Shown here one piece after another: positions 25,898 to 35,703 of a stretch of DNA of 64,000 nt (the first letter of the stretch is position 1; each line of letters starts with the position of its first letter). Location: NCBI RefSeq assembly GCF_900116565.1, contig NZ_FPCJ01000001.1, positions 1,302,001 through 1,366,000 of the forward strand, given 5' to 3'. This stretch comes from Thermoflavifilum thermophilum (GTDB lineage: Bacteria; Bacteroidota; Bacteroidia; Chitinophagales; Chitinophagaceae). A program made the position numbers and the translations under genes. The notes under the pieces are model-generated. The model was not told where the DNA came from. It saw only the letters and a program-made list of their open reading frames with translations, and ran no database searches.

Positions 25898-28015
25898 TTA
25901 CTGATATTTGATTCGATTATCTACGATGTGGCTGTTTTCTTTTAGCATATCGAACAACTGGGCGATGATATCGGACTGGCGAGTGGATTCCATATTTTGG
26001 CGCAGGCTTTCTGCAGAAATGCCTGGCGCTTCCTGATAAAGCGAATCTACCTGCAGATAATACACCCCATTGTTACCTGGAATTGCCGGCGAAATTGTGT
26101 GAGGCTTAAGCTGACGATAAAACACATAACCGATCACCTTCGGTTCAAATCCTGCACCCGGCACATAAGGAGCTGTGAAATTGACGTGCTGGGCTTCCTG
26201 TACCGAAAACTTCCATTGGGAAGCAAGGCTATCCAGTGAAGCGGGTTTGCCAACTTTTTCTGCTATCATCTTAGCTTTTTTCTGTCGGATGATTTCAGCA
26301 GCTATTTGCGGCCTGACTTCTGCCAGCGGAGCCACGCCTTTTTTGCGGATCTGGGTTAACACGGCCACCACATAGCGATTGTTCAGGCTGAATACATTCG
26401 ACACCTGATTGAGTTTGGCGTCATTGTACATCCACTGAATGAGTGCGCGCGCCTGACCGATCCCTGGAATCACATAATCAGTGGGATATACTTCCGCGGC
26501 TTGACGTACAGTTAATCCTTGCTTGCGCGCGTTTTGTTCAAAGGCTTCGCGCGTCTGGCTCATTCCGGCAAACTGGCTGGCTTGGCTGAATACTTCATTA
26601 TCTGTTTGCTGACTGGGTACAATTTGTTTTGATAAAAAGGCCACCTTGGCCATGGGTTGAAAATGGCGCTGATCCAGAATTTGAATGTAAAAATATCCCA
26701 GGCTGCTTTTCACCACTTCATGACTTCCTTTTTTTCCATCAAACAAAATAAACTGCCTGACTTCCGGACTGAAATTAGGATCCTGCACCTGTTCTGCACT
26801 GAAGGTATAATGCCCACCCTGCTGACGGCTGCCTGGATCATCTGAATATCGCAAAGCTAACTGATCAAATGAAGCTCCGTGTTCGATGGCTGTTGCTATG
26901 CTGTCAATCCGCTGTTTGGCTATAGAGTCGGGGGTGGATTGAGTACTGATCAATATCAACCGAACTTCCATTGTATCGGGTAATACTTTCTTGTCTATCA
27001 TCCTGGCAATGGTATAACTTCCATTATCCAGATAAGGACCCATTATTTGTCCAGGCGCCAGCGCAAACACTTCCTCGCGCTGGGAAGTCATCAGCCGATC
27101 TTGGGGTTGATAACCATCGTAAAAAGGAATATCAGAATTGCGGTTGATGAAACCTGGCAGGTTTTGAAGCGTGGTTTGCTGAAAGTCTGTTTTCAGGGTG
27201 TTCAGTTGTTTTAAAATCTGTGCACTGTCAGCCGGCGTGGGAATCACATCAAAAGACACATATTCAATACCGCGACTGGCTTCTTGTTTAAATAATGCCT
27301 GATGTGTATCAAGATACTGCTGAAGCTCCTGGTCTGTATATTTCACGGCACTATCGGGAATCGTGGAATAGGGAACAGACACATAATGAACCGTGGCATT
27401 TGTACTGCGGTCCTGCAGATCTACCTGGGCAAGCCACTTGGGATAATAAATGGATTGCCTGACCAGATCATAAAATTTGCGTTGGGGAATGGAACGCAAC
27501 AAATACTGCTGTATCTGATTCCAGAATTGCCGGGCCTGGCCTGTCTGATCTTGATCCATATTGCGGATGAACTGTACCACCCGACCCGGATCGAATTCGC
27601 CTGTCTGCGGATTTTTGAAAATCGGAATGGCTTGAATCTGCGGATCTGCATCGGGTGTAGCCGTCCGATCCACAATTTCTTCATTGGTAACCATAATGCC
27701 CAGCTTTTGATATTCATCACCCAAAATCACATCGCTCAACAGCTGGTTCCATATCTGTTCCCGGATCTGCTGGCGGGCATCCTCCGTGAGGTTTGGATTC
27801 TGCTGGCGGGCAGCATTCTCGGCTTCCTGCTCCATATTACTGAATTCCGTGATAGGAATTCCCTCTCCGTTGATGACCGCTACATCATTGCTGTGATGAA
27901 AAAAAGAGCGCGGACCCACAAAGGCATCCATCAACAAGAAAGCAATCAAGCTTACACAGATGGCCACCACCATCAGGGTAGCGTATTTCTCCCGAATCTT
28001 CTGAATAACCGACAT
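25898..28015 (-). CDS. PpiD-like periplasmic peptidyl-prolyl isomerase / chaperone
   Basis: A 705-residue membrane-anchored folding factor. A single N-terminal membrane helix (about 13-31) is followed by a SurA_N-like chaperone domain (VINGEGIPITEFSNMEQ), a parvulin-like PPIase domain near 350-450 (EVRLILIS, GASFDQLALRYSDDPGSRQQGG) and a long C-terminal extension with a second, degenerate rotamase-like part. Such proteins help outer membrane proteins fold. The substrate set is unknown. The promoter is at 28078-28047. Confidence 0.88.
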   Translation of the reverse strand: MSVIQKIREKYATLMVVAICVSLIAFLLMDAFVGPRSFFHHSNDVAVINGEGIPITEFSNMEQEAENAARQQNPNLTEDARQQIREQIWNQLLSDVILGDEYQKLGIMVTNEEIVDRTATPDADPQIQAIPIFKNPQTGEFDPGRVVQFIRNMDQDQTGQARQFWNQIQQYLLRSIPQRKFYDLVRQSIYYPKWLAQVDLQDRSTNATVHYVSVPYSTIPDSAVKYTDQELQQYLDTHQALFKQEASRGIEYVSFDVIPTPADSAQILKQLNTLKTDFQQTTLQNLPGFINRNSDIPFYDGYQPQDRLMTSQREEVFALAPGQIMGPYLDNGSYTIARMIDKKVLPDTMEVRLILISTQSTPDSIAKQRIDSIATAIEHGASFDQLALRYSDDPGSRQQGGHYTFSAEQVQDPNFSPEVRQFILFDGKKGSHEVVKSSLGYFYIQILDQRHFQPMAKVAFLSKQIVPSQQTDNEVFSQASQFAGMSQTREAFEQNARKQGLTVRQAAEVYPTDYVIPGIGQARALIQWMYNDAKLNQVSNVFSLNNRYVVAVLTQIRKKGVAPLAEVRPQIAAEIIRQKKAKMIAEKVGKPASLDSLASQWKFSVQEAQHVNFTAPYVPGAGFEPKVIGYVFYRQLKPHTISPAIPGNNGVYYLQVDSLYQEAPGISAESLRQNMESTRQSDIIAQLFDMLKENSHIVDNRIKYQ

Positions 28016-28046
28016 ATTAAAAATTTAATTTCTATTTTGAGGCAAG

Positions 28047-28078
28047 CAAAAATAGAATAAAATACCTGTACCGGCAAA
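28047..28078 (-). promoter_or_regulatory. Promoter of the PpiD-like gene
   Basis: On the minus strand TTTG (28078-28075), 20 nt, then TATTTTTG (28054-28047): exact -33 and -7 consensus boxes with ideal spacing. The transcript would begin near 28041, 26 nt before the start codon. Confidence 0.65.
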
Positions 28079-28132
28079 ACCCAACACACAGCCATTGCAT
28101 GTGAATTAAAGCTTAAAAAACCGTTCAACTGT

Positions 28133-28502
28133 TGTGGATGAGTTGAGTATAAACCAGGAAAAACCATCCCGCGGATGCGTTTTTACCCTCATTCTGCTTC
28201 TACGCTCTGATTTTTTACCCGATCTGTTCCTTTTAAAAAAGCGGTTTTCCACTCAATCGGTAAAAGCATTTTATCCACTACCCGGTTTTCCACTTTCCGT
28301 GAAAAACCAAAAAATTGCTTTGCTGTTATGAAATTCCACGTGTGGAAATCAAGTGAAATAAACCTCCACACATGATGAATATCTAATTTTGCAAGCAGAT
28401 CGTTAAATTTTTCTCCACATATCCACAAGGTTAATAGTAATAGGCTTTTTAAAATAACTTTCCAATATCAATTATTATCACCATGATTACAACTGTGGAA
28501 AA
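28133..28502. other. DnaA-box cluster, candidate replication origin (oriC)
   Basis: The 467-bp gap between divergent genes holds repeated 9-mers near the DnaA box TTATCCACA: 28133-28141 (reverse), 28245-28253, 28271-28279, 28286-28294, 28411-28419, 28419-28427, and an exact TTTTCCACA in reverse at 28494-28502 inside the first codons of nadA. An inverted pair TTCCA-CGTG-TGGAA lies at 28334-28347. The stretch 28395-28480 is AT-rich and could unwind. No protein gene is convincing here. dnaA itself is not in the window, but many Bacteroidota origins are not next to dnaA. Confidence 0.5.
28384..28391 (+). promoter_or_regulatory. Putative -7 box for nadA
   Basis: TAATTTTG fits TAnnTTTG and would start transcription near 28398, 85 nt before nadA, so the rightmost DnaA-box-like sites would lie in the transcribed leader. 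The -33 element is not clear. Confidence 0.35.
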
Positions 28503-29472
28503 TGAATTAGCAACCTATGGATACTTGCAACGACCTGTTGATCCGTATCTGAATCTGGTTGAAGAAATCCAGGCTTTAAAGCGGGAAAAAAATGCCGTCA
28601 TTCTGGCGCATTATTATCAGGAGTCTGAAATTCAGGACCTGGCTGATTATATTGGTGATAGCCTGGGATTGTCTCAGGAAGCGGCTCGTACGGATGCGCG
28701 GATGATTGTGTTTGCCGGGGTACATTTTATGGCAGAGGTGGCTAAAATCATTTGTCCCGATAAAAAAGTGGTTTTGCCTGACCTGAAGGCCGGATGTTCG
28801 TTGGCTGATAGTGCACCTGCCGATGCTTTCCGGAGGTTTCGAGAACAATATCCCGATCATGTGGTGATTTCCTATATCAATTGTTCAGCCGAAGTGAAAG
28901 CCCTGAGCGATATCATTTGCACATCATCCAACGCTGAAAAAATCATCCGCAGTGTACCGCCGGAAAAGCCTATCATTTTTGCACCGGATAAAAATCTCGG
29001 AAAATATTTGATTAAAAAGACCGGCCGGGATATGCTTCTGTGGAATGGTTCCTGTATGGTGCATGAAATATTTTCCGTTGAAAAAATCACCCGACTCAAA
29101 ATGCGCTATCCGGATGCCAAATTGATTGCCCACCCGGAATGTGAGGAAGCTGTGCTTAGTATGGCTGATTATATTGGAAGCACCACGGGATTGTTGAATT
29201 TTGTGGGAAGGGATACAGCTAACACCTATATTGTGGCTACAGAGGCTGGTATTCTGCATCAGATGGAAAAGCATTATCCAGATAAAACTTTTATCCCAGC
29301 ACCCCCAGAGAATAATTGCGCCTGCAATAACTGTCCACACATGAAGCTGAATACCCTCGAAAAACTGTATCTCTGCCTGAAATATGAACAACCGGAAATT
29401 GTGCTGGATGAAGATTTGCGTCAAAGAGCCTATCGTCCTCTGGCCCGCATGCTGGAAATTTCTGCCGGGTAA
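28483..29472 (+). CDS. nadA: Quinolinate synthase (4Fe-4S)
   Basis: Condenses iminoaspartate with dihydroxyacetone phosphate to quinolinate in NAD synthesis. 329 residues. Motifs: [20 protein letters not shown] near residue 40, the cluster-ligand Cys in KAGCSLAD (about 107), a second in NGSCMVHE (about 193) and a third in [14 protein letters not shown] (about 285). HPECEE and GSTTGLLNF are also typical. nadD, a later NAD pathway step, lies 6 kb downstream; nadB and nadC are not in the window. Confidence 0.97.
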   Translation: MITTVENELATYGYLQRPVDPYLNLVEEIQALKREKNAVILAHYYQESEIQDLADYIGDSLGLSQEAARTDARMIVFAGVHFMAEVAKIICPDKKVVLPDLKAGCSLADSAPADAFRRFREQYPDHVVISYINCSAEVKALSDIICTSSNAEKIIRSVPPEKPIIFAPDKNLGKYLIKKTGRDMLLWNGSCMVHEIFSVEKITRLKMRYPDAKLIAHPECEEAVLSMADYIGSTTGLLNFVGRDTANTYIVATEAGILHQMEKHYPDKTFIPAPPENNCACNNCPHMKLNTLEKLYLCLKYEQPEIVLDEDLRQRAYRPLARMLEISAG

Positions 29473-29561
29473 ATTTTAATATTTTTTGTAATTTGTCTTG
29501 TATATTCACAACCTTTTTAGCCTTTTTTACGTTCATGATTGTGAAATAAATGCATCCACCT

Positions 29562-31079
29562 ATGAAAAGATCTTTTTTTTCTCGAAATGTATTAAGTTCT
29601 TTGTTATTGGGATTGATATTGGCTGCTGGTGCGGGTTGCAAAAAAAATCATAACAACAATCCTCCTACATCCAACACGATCTCTGAAGAAGATTCCCTGA
29701 AATACTACATTTATCACTACATGCTCGTTACATTCGACGATGGAGCAATGGCTTATTATCATGATTCTTTGCCATTGTACCTGTGGTATCATCAGGTGCC
29801 CACCAGCACCATCAATCCTTTCGATGATACTAAATATCCCAAGGGAGAAGATTTATTAAATGCCATCATTAGTTATCCTATAAATCCGCAAACAGGAAAA
29901 GCTATTGATCGTTATAGTTTTCTGGACAGGCAGGGTGCGGTTTCTGGTTTGATTCAAGGGGGAATCACGGGAGATATGGGTTTTCAGCCGGCTTATGCTT
30001 ACGATAATAATAATCAACTTCATCTCGTGGTGTTGTATGTGTATAAGAATTCTTCTGCCGGTCAGCAGGGCGTACAACGGGGATGGGAGATTACAGCCAT
30101 CAATGGAAATACCAATATTTCAGATCAAAACCTGGTGGTGAATGCACTCTACAATTCACAAAGTGCACAATTTACTTTCAAAAAGCGGGATGGTTCGTCT
30201 GTTACCCTCACCATCCAGGCCACACAGTATCAAGTAAATCCGGTGTTGTTTGATACGGTGTATACTTTGTCCAATGGGAAAAAAGTGGGCTATTTTGTAT
30301 TTAACCAATTTATTGACATATACGATTCCAATAACAATCCTACTGAAACGAAGAATGAATTGGATGCTGTTTTTCAAAAATTTAAAGATTCAGCTGTTAG
30401 CAGCATCGTCATAGATGAACGTTACAATGGCGGAGGAGCTGTTTCAACGGCTGAATACATTGACAACACATTGGCTCCAGCCAGCGCCAATGGAAAGATT
30501 ATGTATACTTATGTGTACAATGATCGGCTCACAGCTCATGCGAGTGATCTCCAATTACCCATTAATATTAATTTTCAGAATACAGGCTCCTTCAATTTGG
30601 AACATGTGTTTTTTATTGTCTCACGCAATACTGTATCGGCCAGTGAGCTTACGATTAACAACCTGAAGCCTTACATGGATGTGCAACTGGTAGGTGATAC
30701 TACTTATGGGAAGCCTGTGGGCTTTTTTGGATGGCCTATTGAGTATGATTCCGCCGGAACGCAAAAACATGTTGCCGATCTATATTCCGTGAATTTTCAG
30801 ACAAAAAATGCCACAGGATATGGGGATTATTTCACCGGAATGGTGCCGAATAAACTGGAATACGACTACATAGGTTACAACTGGGGAGACCCCAATGATC
30901 CCAATCTGCAGGATGTGTTCAATTATCTGACCACTGGCAATTACCGAACCACATCCGCTGCCCGGTTAGCAAGTCAGCCACAACAATACCGGGTAATTCA
31001 AGGAAGTTTGCCCCTGAAGCGTTTTGAAGGGATGGTAAATTACCGGGCTGCTGGTATGTTTAAGCCTTATCTCAGGTAG
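29562..31079 (+). CDS. S41-family peptidase lipoprotein (tandem copy 1)
   Basis: About 505 residues from the ATG at 29562; an upstream in-frame ATG at 29550 would add four. A lipoprotein signal ends LAAGAGCKK. A PDZ-like segment follows (YVYKNSSAGQQGVQRGWEITAING), then an S41 (C-terminal processing peptidase) domain with VIDERYNGGG, the nucleophile NTVSASELTINNLKPY and the general-base Lys in GDTTYGKPVG. The Ser-Lys dyad looks intact. It likely cleaves exported proteins at the outer membrane's periplasmic face. A paralogue follows directly. Confidence 0.88.
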   Translation: MKRSFFSRNVLSSLLLGLILAAGAGCKKNHNNNPPTSNTISEEDSLKYYIYHYMLVTFDDGAMAYYHDSLPLYLWYHQVPTSTINPFDDTKYPKGEDLLNAIISYPINPQTGKAIDRYSFLDRQGAVSGLIQGGITGDMGFQPAYAYDNNNQLHLVVLYVYKNSSAGQQGVQRGWEITAINGNTNISDQNLVVNALYNSQSAQFTFKKRDGSSVTLTIQATQYQVNPVLFDTVYTLSNGKKVGYFVFNQFIDIYDSNNNPTETKNELDAVFQKFKDSAVSSIVIDERYNGGGAVSTAEYIDNTLAPASANGKIMYTYVYNDRLTAHASDLQLPININFQNTGSFNLEHVFFIVSRNTVSASELTINNLKPYMDVQLVGDTTYGKPVGFFGWPIEYDSAGTQKHVADLYSVNFQTKNATGYGDYFTGMVPNKLEYDYIGYNWGDPNDPNLQDVFNYLTTGNYRTTSAARLASQPQQYRVIQGSLPLKRFEGMVNYRAAGMFKPYLR

Positions 31080-31123
31080 TGCATTCAAAAGATGTTTCAT
31101 TTTTTTGACGTTGTATTTTTCCT

Positions 31124-32749
31124 ATGCCCCTCCGCCATTTGATCCGAAAAACAAAAAAGATCCGGATAAGCGATTGGTTGCCAGTTTTTGCTTGTAGCTT
31201 GTTGCTGCTTGGTACTGCTGTATGGCAGACAGGTTGCCGCAAACACCAGGACGCACAACCAGCTACCGATACATCTCAGCAAAACTCCGGATCTTCTGTT
31301 CTGGGTTCCCGCGATGAAGATTCCCTGAAATATTATATCCACCGGCTCATGCTGGTCACCATTACCGAGGGAGCAGATACAGTAACCAAAATCCCGCAAT
31401 ACCTCTGGTACAAAGCGGTGCCTACGAACATTGATCCTTTTAGTGCGTCGTTTCCTAAAGCAGAAGACTTGCTGAACTATATCATCAGTTTCCCTCAAAA
31501 CCCATCAGATCGTTACAGTTTTCTGGATCGCACCGGACAGATTTCCAGCCAGATTCAAAACGGGCAGAGCGGACTTGGATTTTCGCCGGGAATACCGCTT
31601 TCATCGGGAACCACCAACGGGGATATGGGTTTTGAAGTAGCCCCGGCACAGGCTAATAATCAGATTTACTGGTTTGTGCTGTATGTGTATAAAAATTCTT
31701 CTGCCGGTCAGCAGGGCGTACAGCGCGGCTGGCAACTGACAGCCGTGAATGGAGCTACCAACTTCAGTACCACAACACTTTCCAATGCACTCTACAACAG
31801 CAATTCGGCCCAGTTTACCTTTAAAAAACCAGATGGCACCAGCACCACCCTCACCATCACGGCTACCAATTACACCCTGACGCCGGTGCTTTTTGATACG
31901 GTATTTTATTTTGGAAGCAAGCCTGTGGGCTATTTTGTGTTCAATCAATTCATTGATGTGTACGATGCCAATGGCAATCCCACCGAAACCAAAAATGAAC
32001 TGGATCGAGTCTTCACCCAATTCAAATCTGCCGGGGTAAAAGATGTGATTGTGGATGAACGATACAATACGGGCGGTTCGGTAACCACGGTTGCTTATTT
32101 GGACAGCCTACTGGCGCCGACCAGTGCAGCCGGTAAGCTTATGTACAGCTATGTGTATAACGACCGGATTACTACCTATCTGGATCAACTGAATGGATTT
32201 CCGCAGAAAGTATATTTTGGAAATGCAACTGGCGGACTTCAGCTGGATCATGTGTTTTTCATTACCAGCCGCAATACCGTTTCAGCCAGCGAATTAACCT
32301 TTAACAACCTGAAGCCGTATATGTCTGTACTCACGGTGGGCGATACTACCTACGGAAAACCCGTTGGCTTTTTTCAATGGTCCATCAGCGATTATGATTC
32401 CCTGGGCCGGGTACAACACCTGGCTGATTTGTATGATGTGAATTTCCAAACACAAAATGCCAACGGTGAAGGCAATTATTTCCAGGGAATTCCACCCAAC
32501 AGCCTGCAACCCGATTATATTGACCTAAATTGGGGCGATTTGCGGGATGCGAATTTGCAGGCCATACAGAATTATATTCTTTCCGGAAGCTTCCGCCAGT
32601 CGGCATCCTTGTTCCGCTCAGTCACGGCATCCGGAGCATATGCCCGGATTTCTTCCTCCGGGACAGACATGCAGCTTCCATCAGGGGCGTACCGTTTCAA
32701 AGGAATGGTTTTGTTTCAATCGGGTCAGAACAGCTGGCGGGTGAAATAA
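31124..32749 (+). CDS. S41-family peptidase lipoprotein (tandem copy 2)
   Basis: A 541-residue paralogue of the preceding gene, in the same order: a longer N-terminus with lipoprotein Cys (WQTGCRK), PDZ-like segment (YVYKNSSAGQQGVQRGWQL), VDERYNTGG, NTVSASELTFNNLKPYM and GDTTYGKPVG. Long DNA stretches are nearly identical to copy 1, for example around 30040-30080 and 31685-31725, pointing to a local duplication kept similar. It differs by a serine/glycine insertion near residue 145-165. Substrates are unknown. Confidence 0.88.
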   Translation: MPLRHLIRKTKKIRISDWLPVFACSLLLLGTAVWQTGCRKHQDAQPATDTSQQNSGSSVLGSRDEDSLKYYIHRLMLVTITEGADTVTKIPQYLWYKAVPTNIDPFSASFPKAEDLLNYIISFPQNPSDRYSFLDRTGQISSQIQNGQSGLGFSPGIPLSSGTTNGDMGFEVAPAQANNQIYWFVLYVYKNSSAGQQGVQRGWQLTAVNGATNFSTTTLSNALYNSNSAQFTFKKPDGTSTTLTITATNYTLTPVLFDTVFYFGSKPVGYFVFNQFIDVYDANGNPTETKNELDRVFTQFKSAGVKDVIVDERYNTGGSVTTVAYLDSLLAPTSAAGKLMYSYVYNDRITTYLDQLNGFPQKVYFGNATGGLQLDHVFFITSRNTVSASELTFNNLKPYMSVLTVGDTTYGKPVGFFQWSISDYDSLGRVQHLADLYDVNFQTQNANGEGNYFQGIPPNSLQPDYIDLNWGDLRDANLQAIQNYILSGSFRQSASLFRSVTASGAYARISSSGTDMQLPSGAYRFKGMVLFQSGQNSWRVK

Positions 32750-32783
32750 AAACTGATAGAATTATCCGAATTTCGCAACCGTT

Positions 32784-33785
32784 ATGGCCCACCCCTCCCG
32801 GCATACGGATTTGCCTGCGTTGACGGATGCAGAAATTCTGGATATCGCCCGGAACACACTTGCCAAAGAAGCAGAAGCCCTGCAGCAAATAATTGCCTAT
32901 CTGGACGATGCCTTTATTCAATCTGTACGGTTGATTGCTTCCTGTCCGGGGAAAGTAGTGATTACCGGTATCGGTAAAAGTGCCATTATTGCTCAGAAAA
33001 TTGTTGCCACCTTTAACTCAACCGGTACGCCGGCCATATTCATGCATGCAGCCGATGCTATTCATGGCGATTTGGGTATGATTCAGCCAGAAGACGTGGT
33101 TATCATGCTTTCCAAAAGCGGAGAATCGCCGGAAATCAAAGTGCTTTTGCCACTGATTAAAAACTTTCGTACCCCGGTTATTGCCATTGTGGGCAATATG
33201 CAATCTTCTTTAGCCCGACAGGCTGATTTTGTACTCAACACCACCGTAAGCCAGGAAGCCTGCCCCAACAACCTGGCACCTACTTCCAGCACCACAGCGC
33301 AGCTGGCCATGGGCGATGCGCTGGCTACGGCATTGATTCGCCTTAAGGGTTTTAGTGCGGAAGATTTTGCTAAATTTCATCCAGGAGGCACCCTGGGAAA
33401 AAAATTGTATTTGCGGGTCAGGGATCTTTCTGTGCACAACGCCAAACCCAGCGTCAGCCCGGATACTTCCATTCGGGAAGTCATTCTGGAGATGACAGGC
33501 GGCAGGCTGGGCATTACGGCTGTGGTGCATCAGGATAAACTGGTGGGGGTGATTACCGACGGGGATTTAAGGCGCATGATGGAAAAATATGAACAATTTC
33601 AGCAACTCAAGGCCCGCGATGTGATGACCATGCAACCGAAAACCATTCACCGGGATGCACTGGCCGTGGAAGCCCTGCAGCTGATGCGTCAGCACAATAT
33701 TACCCAGGTGGTGGTGCTGGACTCCAACGGTCGATACGATGGCATCATCCATCTGCATGATCTGATCCGGGAAGGATTGATATAA
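32784..33785 (+). CDS. kdsD: D-arabinose 5-phosphate isomerase (KpsF/GutQ type)
   Basis: Interconverts ribulose 5-phosphate and arabinose 5-phosphate for Kdo and lipopolysaccharide. 333 residues: a SIS domain (about 45-175) with VVITGIGKSAIIAQKIVATF, MLSKSGESPE and LAPTSSTTAQLAMGDALA, then the FHPGGTLGKKLYLRVRDL linker and two CBS domains (about 210-330). Length and motif order are those of KdsD. The next gene, manC, is 13 bp downstream, so the two are probably co-transcribed. Confidence 0.94.
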   Translation: MAHPSRHTDLPALTDAEILDIARNTLAKEAEALQQIIAYLDDAFIQSVRLIASCPGKVVITGIGKSAIIAQKIVATFNSTGTPAIFMHAADAIHGDLGMIQPEDVVIMLSKSGESPEIKVLLPLIKNFRTPVIAIVGNMQSSLARQADFVLNTTVSQEACPNNLAPTSSTTAQLAMGDALATALIRLKGFSAEDFAKFHPGGTLGKKLYLRVRDLSVHNAKPSVSPDTSIREVILEMTGGRLGITAVVHQDKLVGVITDGDLRRMMEKYEQFQQLKARDVMTMQPKTIHRDALAVEALQLMRQHNITQVVVLDSNGRYDGIIHLHDLIREGLI

Positions 33786-33798
33786 AGAAACTTCTGTC

Positions 33799-34881
33799 AT
33801 GAATAAACATGCTTATGTGATCATTATGGCTGGTGGCATTGGAAGCCGGTTTTGGCCAGTAAGCCGGGCCGATAAGCCCAAGCAGTTTCTCGACATCCTG
33901 AACACAGGAAAAACTTTGATTCAGCACACCTACGACCGTTTTCTTCGTTTCATGCGACCGGAAAATATCCTGGTCATTACCCATCATCAGTATGTCCCAC
34001 TTGTCAAAGAGCAATTACCTGATTTGCCGGAAGAAAATATCCTGGCCGAACCCTCGCGCAAAAACACAGCTCCCTGCATCGCTTATGCTTCATTCAGGAT
34101 TCACAAACAGGATCCGCATGCCAATTTGCTTTTTGCACCGGCCGATCACCTGATTCTGGAAGAAACCAGTTTCACCAAAACCTGCCTGGAAGCGTTCCAG
34201 TTTGTGAATGGCCGGGATGCATTGCTCACCTTTGGCATTAAGCCCACGAGGCCCGATACCGGTTATGGGTATATTCAATATGAACCCCAGAAAAACATTG
34301 ACCATATTTTCAAAGTCAAAACTTTCACCGAAAAACCCGATCTGGAACTGGCCAAGACATTTCTGAAAAGCGGCGATTTCCTCTGGAATGCCGGGATATT
34401 TGCCTGGGATGTGCGAAAAATCCTGGAAGCCTTTCAGCGGCTGCAGCCGGAGATGTATGAGCTTTTTTCAGCGGCTTCTGAAGCGATGCTCACGCCCGAA
34501 GAACCGGAAGTGATGGAGATGACTTATGCACAATGCACCAATATTTCCATTGATTATGCCATCATGGAAAAAGCTGAAAATGTGTATGTCATCCCTTCCG
34601 ATTTCGGATGGAGCGACCTGGGCACCTGGAATTCGGCTTATGAAAACATGCCCCGCGATTATTTGGAAAATGCGGTGGCTGCCCGCGATGTGTTGATTGT
34701 AGATGCTACCCGTTGCATGGTGCACAGCAGTGGCCAGCGCCTGCTGGTACTGCAGGGACTGGATGATTTCATCGTGGTAGACACGCCCGATGTGTTACTC
34801 ATTTGCAAGAAAGACCACGAACAGGAGATCAAAGAATATGTCGCGGAAGTCAAACGAAATATAGGAGAAAAATACCTATAA
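33799..34881 (+). CDS. manC: Mannose-1-phosphate guanylyltransferase
   Basis: Makes GDP-mannose from mannose 1-phosphate and GTP for glycan synthesis. 360 residues: nucleotidyltransferase signature MAGGIGSRFWPVSRADKPKQ (about 10-30), EPSRKNTAPCIAYAS, the metal site LLFAPADHLI and the FTEKPD and WNAGIFAWDV segments. No C-terminal phosphomannose isomerase domain, so it is the single-function form. It follows kdsD; both feed surface polysaccharide precursors. Confidence 0.93.
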   Translation: MNKHAYVIIMAGGIGSRFWPVSRADKPKQFLDILNTGKTLIQHTYDRFLRFMRPENILVITHHQYVPLVKEQLPDLPEENILAEPSRKNTAPCIAYASFRIHKQDPHANLLFAPADHLILEETSFTKTCLEAFQFVNGRDALLTFGIKPTRPDTGYGYIQYEPQKNIDHIFKVKTFTEKPDLELAKTFLKSGDFLWNAGIFAWDVRKILEAFQRLQPEMYELFSAASEAMLTPEEPEVMEMTYAQCTNISIDYAIMEKAENVYVIPSDFGWSDLGTWNSAYENMPRDYLENAVAARDVLIVDATRCMVHSSGQRLLVLQGLDDFIVVDTPDVLLICKKDHEQEIKEYVAEVKRNIGEKYL

Positions 34882-34886
34882 ACAAC

Positions 34887-34963
34887 TGGAGCCTCCCATG
34901 GGATTTGAACCCACGACCTGCTATTTACGAAACAGCCGCTCTAACCAGCTGAGCTAAGGAGGC
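34887..34963 (-). tRNA. tRNA-Thr (CGU)
   Basis: A full 77-nt cloverleaf on the minus strand: acceptor GCCTCCT with GGGAGGC, D-loop AGCTGGTTAGA, anticodon loop TTCGTAA giving anticodon CGU, and T-arm GTGGGTTCAAATCCCAT with its CCA end encoded (34889-34887). It reads ACG codons. It sits between manC and nadD in the opposite orientation. Confidence 0.95.
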
Positions 34964-34965
34964 TT

Positions 34966-34988
34966 TTCTGCCTGCAGGCAGAAGTTTT
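34966..34988 (+). terminator. Probable terminator after manC
   Basis: TTCTGCCTG (34966-34974) and CAGGCAGAA (34975-34983) form a perfect inverted repeat followed by GTTTTT. It would stop plus-strand transcription from manC after crossing the antisense tRNA. With no loop bases the hairpin must open at the tip. Confidence 0.5.
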
Positions 34989-35053
34989 TCGGCTGCAAAC
35001 CTACAGAATTTCCGCAATTTTGTCGGCAAACCTCCATACTCCGGCTTGTCAAC

Positions 35054-35626
35054 ATGAAAATTGGACTTTTCTTTGGCTCATTTAATCCCATCCATCACGG
35101 GCACCTGATCATAGCCAGCTATATGGCTTATGAAACCGATCTGGATAAGGTCTGGCTAATGGTGAGCCCGCAAAATCCGTTTAAACCCACAGGTTCCCTG
35201 CTAAATGAATATCAGCGCCTGCATCTCGTACAGCTGGCTGTGGACGGCGATCCCCGGCTGGAAGCCTCTGCCGTGGAATTTTCCCTGCCCAAACCTTCCT
35301 ATACCGCCGATACCTTGGCTTATTTGTTTGAAAAATATCCCCACCACCAGTTTGCCTTGATTATGGGAAGCGACAGCCTGCAGAATTTTCCCAGGTGGAA
35401 AAATGCAGGCTGGATTCAGGCACACGTGGGTTTTTACATTTATCCGCGCGCGGGTTTTCCGGTAAAACCAGAAGATTTACCTCCACAAGGCCAAATCGTT
35501 CAGGCTCCTTTGCTGGATATTTCAGCTTCCCTGATCCGGAGACGCATCCGGGAAGGTAAGCCCATCCGCTATCTGGTACCAGATTCCGTAGCACGGGAAA
35601 TCGAAAACAGCCATTATTACAGATGA
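35054..35626 (+). CDS. nadD: Nicotinate-nucleotide adenylyltransferase
   Basis: Adenylates nicotinate mononucleotide in NAD synthesis. 190 residues with the nucleotidyltransferase start GLFFGSFNPIHHGHLIIA (the HxGH-type site), MVSPQNPFK, MGSDSLQNFPRWK and the C-terminal ISASLIRRRIREGKPIRYLVP. All family landmarks are present. Confidence 0.96.
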   Translation: MKIGLFFGSFNPIHHGHLIIASYMAYETDLDKVWLMVSPQNPFKPTGSLLNEYQRLHLVQLAVDGDPRLEASAVEFSLPKPSYTADTLAYLFEKYPHHQFALIMGSDSLQNFPRWKNAGWIQAHVGFYIYPRAGFPVKPEDLPPQGQIVQAPLLDISASLIRRRIREGKPIRYLVPDSVAREIENSHYYR

Positions 35627-35703
35627 AAACCTCATGCACAATTGTTGATAAAGAAGGTTTTGCGTAATTTGAGCTACACAAACCTTTGTAAAATTTCAGA
35701 CAT

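Noticed and set aside
28134-28331. 65-codon plus-strand frame in the ppiD-nadA gap
   Set aside because: No family resemblance; it overlaps DnaA-box-like repeats, which better explain the sequence.
28334-28347. A third parS site (TTCCACGTGTGGAA)
   Set aside because: It shares the CACGTG centre but the outer bases do not match parS; it fits the inverted DnaA-box-like repeats instead.
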